This document shows, one piece after another, positions 61,648 to 64,000 of a stretch of 64,000 bases of DNA (position 1 is the first letter of the stretch; each line of letters opens with the position of its first letter). The notes beneath the pieces are model-generated. The model did not search any database and had not been told where the DNA came from. It saw only the letters and a list, made by a program, of their open reading frames with translations. Source of the DNA: an uncultured Fusobacteriaceae bacterium (lineage in GTDB: Bacteria > Fusobacteriota > Fusobacteriia > Fusobacteriales > Fusobacteriaceae); the NCBI GenBank assembly GCA_947038515.1, contig CAMQWJ010000003.1:1-64000 (forward strand), given 5' to 3'. The position numbers and the translations under genes are program-made.

Positions 61648-62943
61648 ATGAAAATGGAAAAAAAATATTTACTTATATTATTATTTACATTAGGTGGTTG
61701 TCAAAATATTACAACTCTTTTACCAAATATAGATATGATTAATTTAGAGGACCGAACAACAGAAAAATTATTGGTAGAAAAACTTCCAGGGCAGTTAGAT
61801 AGCATTACACGTTCTTTAGGAGAAATAAAGAATAACTGGAAAAATAATGTTGTAAGAGAATATAAAATTATTTCTGGAAAATTAGCTTATGAAGTATATG
61901 CTGGTGAAAAATTGAAGTTAGTAGGGGAAGATATTTTAAAAGTTGAGATAACTTCTTTGAAAAATAATGATTATGAATTGATTTTATTAAAAGATAAAAA
62001 AGATGTAGTGACTTTTAGAAGTGTCTATGCAGGTGTTTATATTTTGAAAATAACAAAAGAAAATTATAAAGTTGAAACAGTTCAAATTAATAATAAATTA
62101 AAATATTTTCTTGAAAAAGATGAAATATATGATACTATAAAAAAATTATATTTTGAAAAAAATTATAGGGGAGCATTAAAAGGAAACGATTTTTATAAAC
62201 TTGCTTTTCCTGAGGTGACAAAAAACAATGAAGAGCTTAATTTTATAGAATTGTCTCTTCTTATAAAAACTGGATATATAGCTGATGCTAAAAAACTTCA
62301 AAGAACACTTAAAAGTAAAGAGAATCTAACAGAAGATAGAATTATAGCATTATTTAAAAATGAAATAATAATAAATGGAGCAGGATACTCTCCAGAAGGA
62401 GTATATTATAAGTATTCTGAACACTATGATGAATTGAAAAAAAATATAAAAAATCACATTCTTTCTAAAAACTCAAAAACTGCAATAGAAACTAAATTTT
62501 TAGAAAATCCATTTTTTAAAATTTCATCCACAGATGCTCTAGTGAATGAAGAGGATATGTCTGAAAAAACTCCTTTAGAAGGAATGGATAAAAATTTGAT
62601 TTTAGCCAAAGAATCTTATGAAAAAGAGAGATATTCTGAAACTATACTATATCTCGAAAAAATATCAGGAAAACAAAAAACTTCTGAAGCATGGTTCCTA
62701 TTAGGGAGTTCATACTGGTATTTAGAGAATCATGAAAAGGCGATAAGCAATTATAATAATTATATTAAATTTAATGAAAAAAATATTAGAATGGCAGAAG
62801 CACTTTATTGTACTGCTATCTCACAAGAAAAATTAGGTTTGAAAAAAATGGCAGAAAATAATTTTAAAAAAGTCAAATCTAATTTTCCAGGGACTTCATG
62901 GAGTAGAAAAAGTAATATTTCTTTAGTTAAATTAAGAAAATAA
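61648..62943 (+). CDS. TPR-containing lipoprotein
   Basis: This 431-residue lipoprotein has signal MKMEKKYLLILLFTLGG and lipobox GGC (Cys18). The C-terminal 110 residues hold TPR-like helices (KNLILAKESYEKERYSETI, AWFLLGSSYWYLENHEKAIS, AEALYCTAISQEKLGLKKMA) as in YbgF/BamD-type proteins. The middle region is not recognised. Its likely site is the periplasm, on the outer or inner membrane. Sits before lysS with a 17-nt gap. SD GGAGG. Confidence 0.75.
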   Translation: MKMEKKYLLILLFTLGGCQNITTLLPNIDMINLEDRTTEKLLVEKLPGQLDSITRSLGEIKNNWKNNVVREYKIISGKLAYEVYAGEKLKLVGEDILKVEITSLKNNDYELILLKDKKDVVTFRSVYAGVYILKITKENYKVETVQINNKLKYFLEKDEIYDTIKKLYFEKNYRGALKGNDFYKLAFPEVTKNNEELNFIELSLLIKTGYIADAKKLQRTLKSKENLTEDRIIALFKNEIIINGAGYSPEGVYYKYSEHYDELKKNIKNHILSKNSKTAIETKFLENPFFKISSTDALVNEEDMSEKTPLEGMDKNLILAKESYEKERYSETILYLEKISGKQKTSEAWFLLGSSYWYLENHEKAISNYNNYIKFNEKNIRMAEALYCTAISQEKLGLKKMAENNFKKVKSNFPGTSWSRKSNISLVKLRK

Positions 62944-62960
62944 AAAATGAGGAGTTAGGA

Positions 62961-64000
62961 ATGGAAAGATATTTTGATAGAATAAAGAATGACCATATTA
63001 TGATGGATAAATGGAAAAGGGTAAGAGATATTAGAGATTTAAATATAGATCCTTTTGGAAAAAGATATGATAAAGTTAATATGATTGGTGAAATATTGGT
63101 GGGAACTCCAGAAGAAGAAAAAATTTATAGGACTGCTGGTAGAATTATGTCAATGCGTGAACAAGGAAAAGCTATCTTTTTTCATCTTGAAGATGAAACA
63201 GGAAAAATCCAAATTTATATAAGAAAAGATGAGATTGGAGAGGAAGTATTTAATCTGCTAACAATGGTAGCAGTGGGAGATATTGTTGGAATAGAAGGAA
63301 AGCTTTTTCTTACTCAAAAAGGAGAGCTTACAGTAAGAGGAAGTGAATTTACTCTTCTTTCTAAAAACATTCGTCCATTACCAGAGAAACATCATGGATT
63401 AACTGACATAGAAGCAAGATATAGAAAAAGATATCTTGACCTTATAGTTAATAAGGATGTAAAAGAAACTTTTATAAAACGTAATAGAATTTTAAATGGA
63501 GTTAGAAATTTTTTAAATGAAAGAGGGTTTATGGAAGTTGAAACTCCAATGATGCACCCAGTTCTTGGAGGAGCTGCAGCAAAACCGTTCATTACTCATC
63601 ATAATGCTCTAGATATGGAACTTTATCTTAGAATAGCTCCAGAACTATATCTTAAAAGATTAATAGTTGGAGGGTTTGATAAGGTCTATGAAATAAATAG
63701 AAGTTTTAGAAATGAAGGAATCTCTACAAGACATAATCCAGAATTTACAATGATGGAACTGTATCAAGCTTATGCTGATTTTAATGATATGATGGACATA
63801 ACAGAAGATATTATTTCATATTTAGCAAAAGATGTTTTAGGTACAACGACTATTATTTATAATGAAAAAGAATTATTATTAGAGAAATTTAAAAGAGTCC
63901 ATATGGTTGATTTAATTAAAGAAATAACAGGAGTAGATTTCTGGAATGTTACTGATTTTGAAACAGCAAAAGCTTTGGCAAAAGAAAATAAAGTAACAAT
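62961..64000 (+). CDS. lysS: Lysyl-tRNA synthetase, class II (3' end outside window)
   Basis: Open from ATG 62961 (SD GAGGAG 8 nt upstream) to the window end, giving 346 codons. The OB-fold anticodon domain has GRIMSMREQGKAIFFHLEDE and GKIQIYIRKDEI. Class II motif 1 contains FLNERGFMEVETPMM, and motif 2 contains SFRNEGISTRHNPEFTMMEL. These define LysRS. Motif 3 lies beyond the edge. The gene charges tRNA-Lys. Confidence 0.97.
   Translation, partial: MERYFDRIKNDHIMMDKWKRVRDIRDLNIDPFGKRYDKVNMIGEILVGTPEEEKIYRTAGRIMSMREQGKAIFFHLEDETGKIQIYIRKDEIGEEVFNLLTMVAVGDIVGIEGKLFLTQKGELTVRGSEFTLLSKNIRPLPEKHHGLTDIEARYRKRYLDLIVNKDVKETFIKRNRILNGVRNFLNERGFMEVETPMMHPVLGGAAAKPFITHHNALDMELYLRIAPELYLKRLIVGGFDKVYEINRSFRNEGISTRHNPEFTMMELYQAYADFNDMMDITEDIISYLAKDVLGTTTIIYNEKELLLEKFKRVHMVDLIKEITGVDFWNVTDFETAKALAKENKVT

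Overview
The window is AT-rich DNA of a Gram-negative anaerobe, almost certainly a Fusobacterium. The main evidence is a 3,446-residue fusobacterial-type autotransporter with an extended N-terminus, Bat-operon genes, Na+-pumping oxaloacetate decarboxylase with citrate lyase, an anaerobic glycerol-3-phosphate dehydrogenase trio, and low-GC codon use throughout. The species cannot be fixed from sequence alone. I see no insertion sequence, prophage, CRISPR array, integron or tRNA gene, so the window reads as ordinary chromosome.

Layout. 1-2078: end of a Bat (aerotolerance-type) operon. 2179-3247: cold-shock protein and a flavin reductase. 3398-11037: yajC, a cell-wall amidase, a GerMN-domain protein, yqeK, rnr, smpB, an ABC-F ATPase and a small outer-membrane barrel. 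11084-12040: flavodoxin and an orphan. 12192-17741 (minus): a thiamine-salvage operon under a TPP riboswitch (tenA, thiZ, thiX, thiY, thiD, then a ThiE-ThiM fusion). 17987-29298: yaaA and the giant autotransporter. 29735-34803 (minus): hflX carrying an N-terminal JAMM-like motif, cvfB, and an ABC importer of unknown substrate. 34913-43762: an ArsC/Spx-like protein, then a citrate-fermentation locus. In that locus a 2HCT transporter diverges from oad and cit genes, a GntR/FCD regulator lies between them, and the same 18-bp operator sits at both promoters. 43884-45139 (minus): proC and the tmRNA gene. 45172-51634: glycerol regulon glpP-glpF-glpK, a structured leader with a terminator, then two flavoproteins and a DUF1667 protein. 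51838-64000: housekeeping genes (class B PBP, priA, def, a DivIC/FtsB-like protein, glpX, mutL, rlmH, small DUF proteins, a TPR lipoprotein, start of lysS).

How the parts work together. In the citrate locus, CitS-like uptake feeds citrate lyase, and the resulting oxaloacetate is decarboxylated with Na+ export. In the glycerol locus, GlpF and GlpK make glycerol-3-phosphate. This is the expected signal for the GlpP antiterminator, whose likely target is the terminator in the glpK-glpA gap. RNase R, SmpB and tmRNA, all trans-translation components, are present in the window. The thiamine genes salvage breakdown products; no de novo thiamine gene is present.

Most interesting points: (1) HflX fused to a complete JAMM metalloprotease signature; (2) the nested leader hairpins upstream of the G3P dehydrogenase; (3) two genes, thiD and the flavodoxin, whose Shine-Dalgarno is separated from AUG by a hairpin; (4) a riboswitch terminator that swallows the ribosome-binding site; (5) paired GntR operators placed just at or downstream of two divergent promoters; (6) a duplicated promoter-leader unit in front of glpP.
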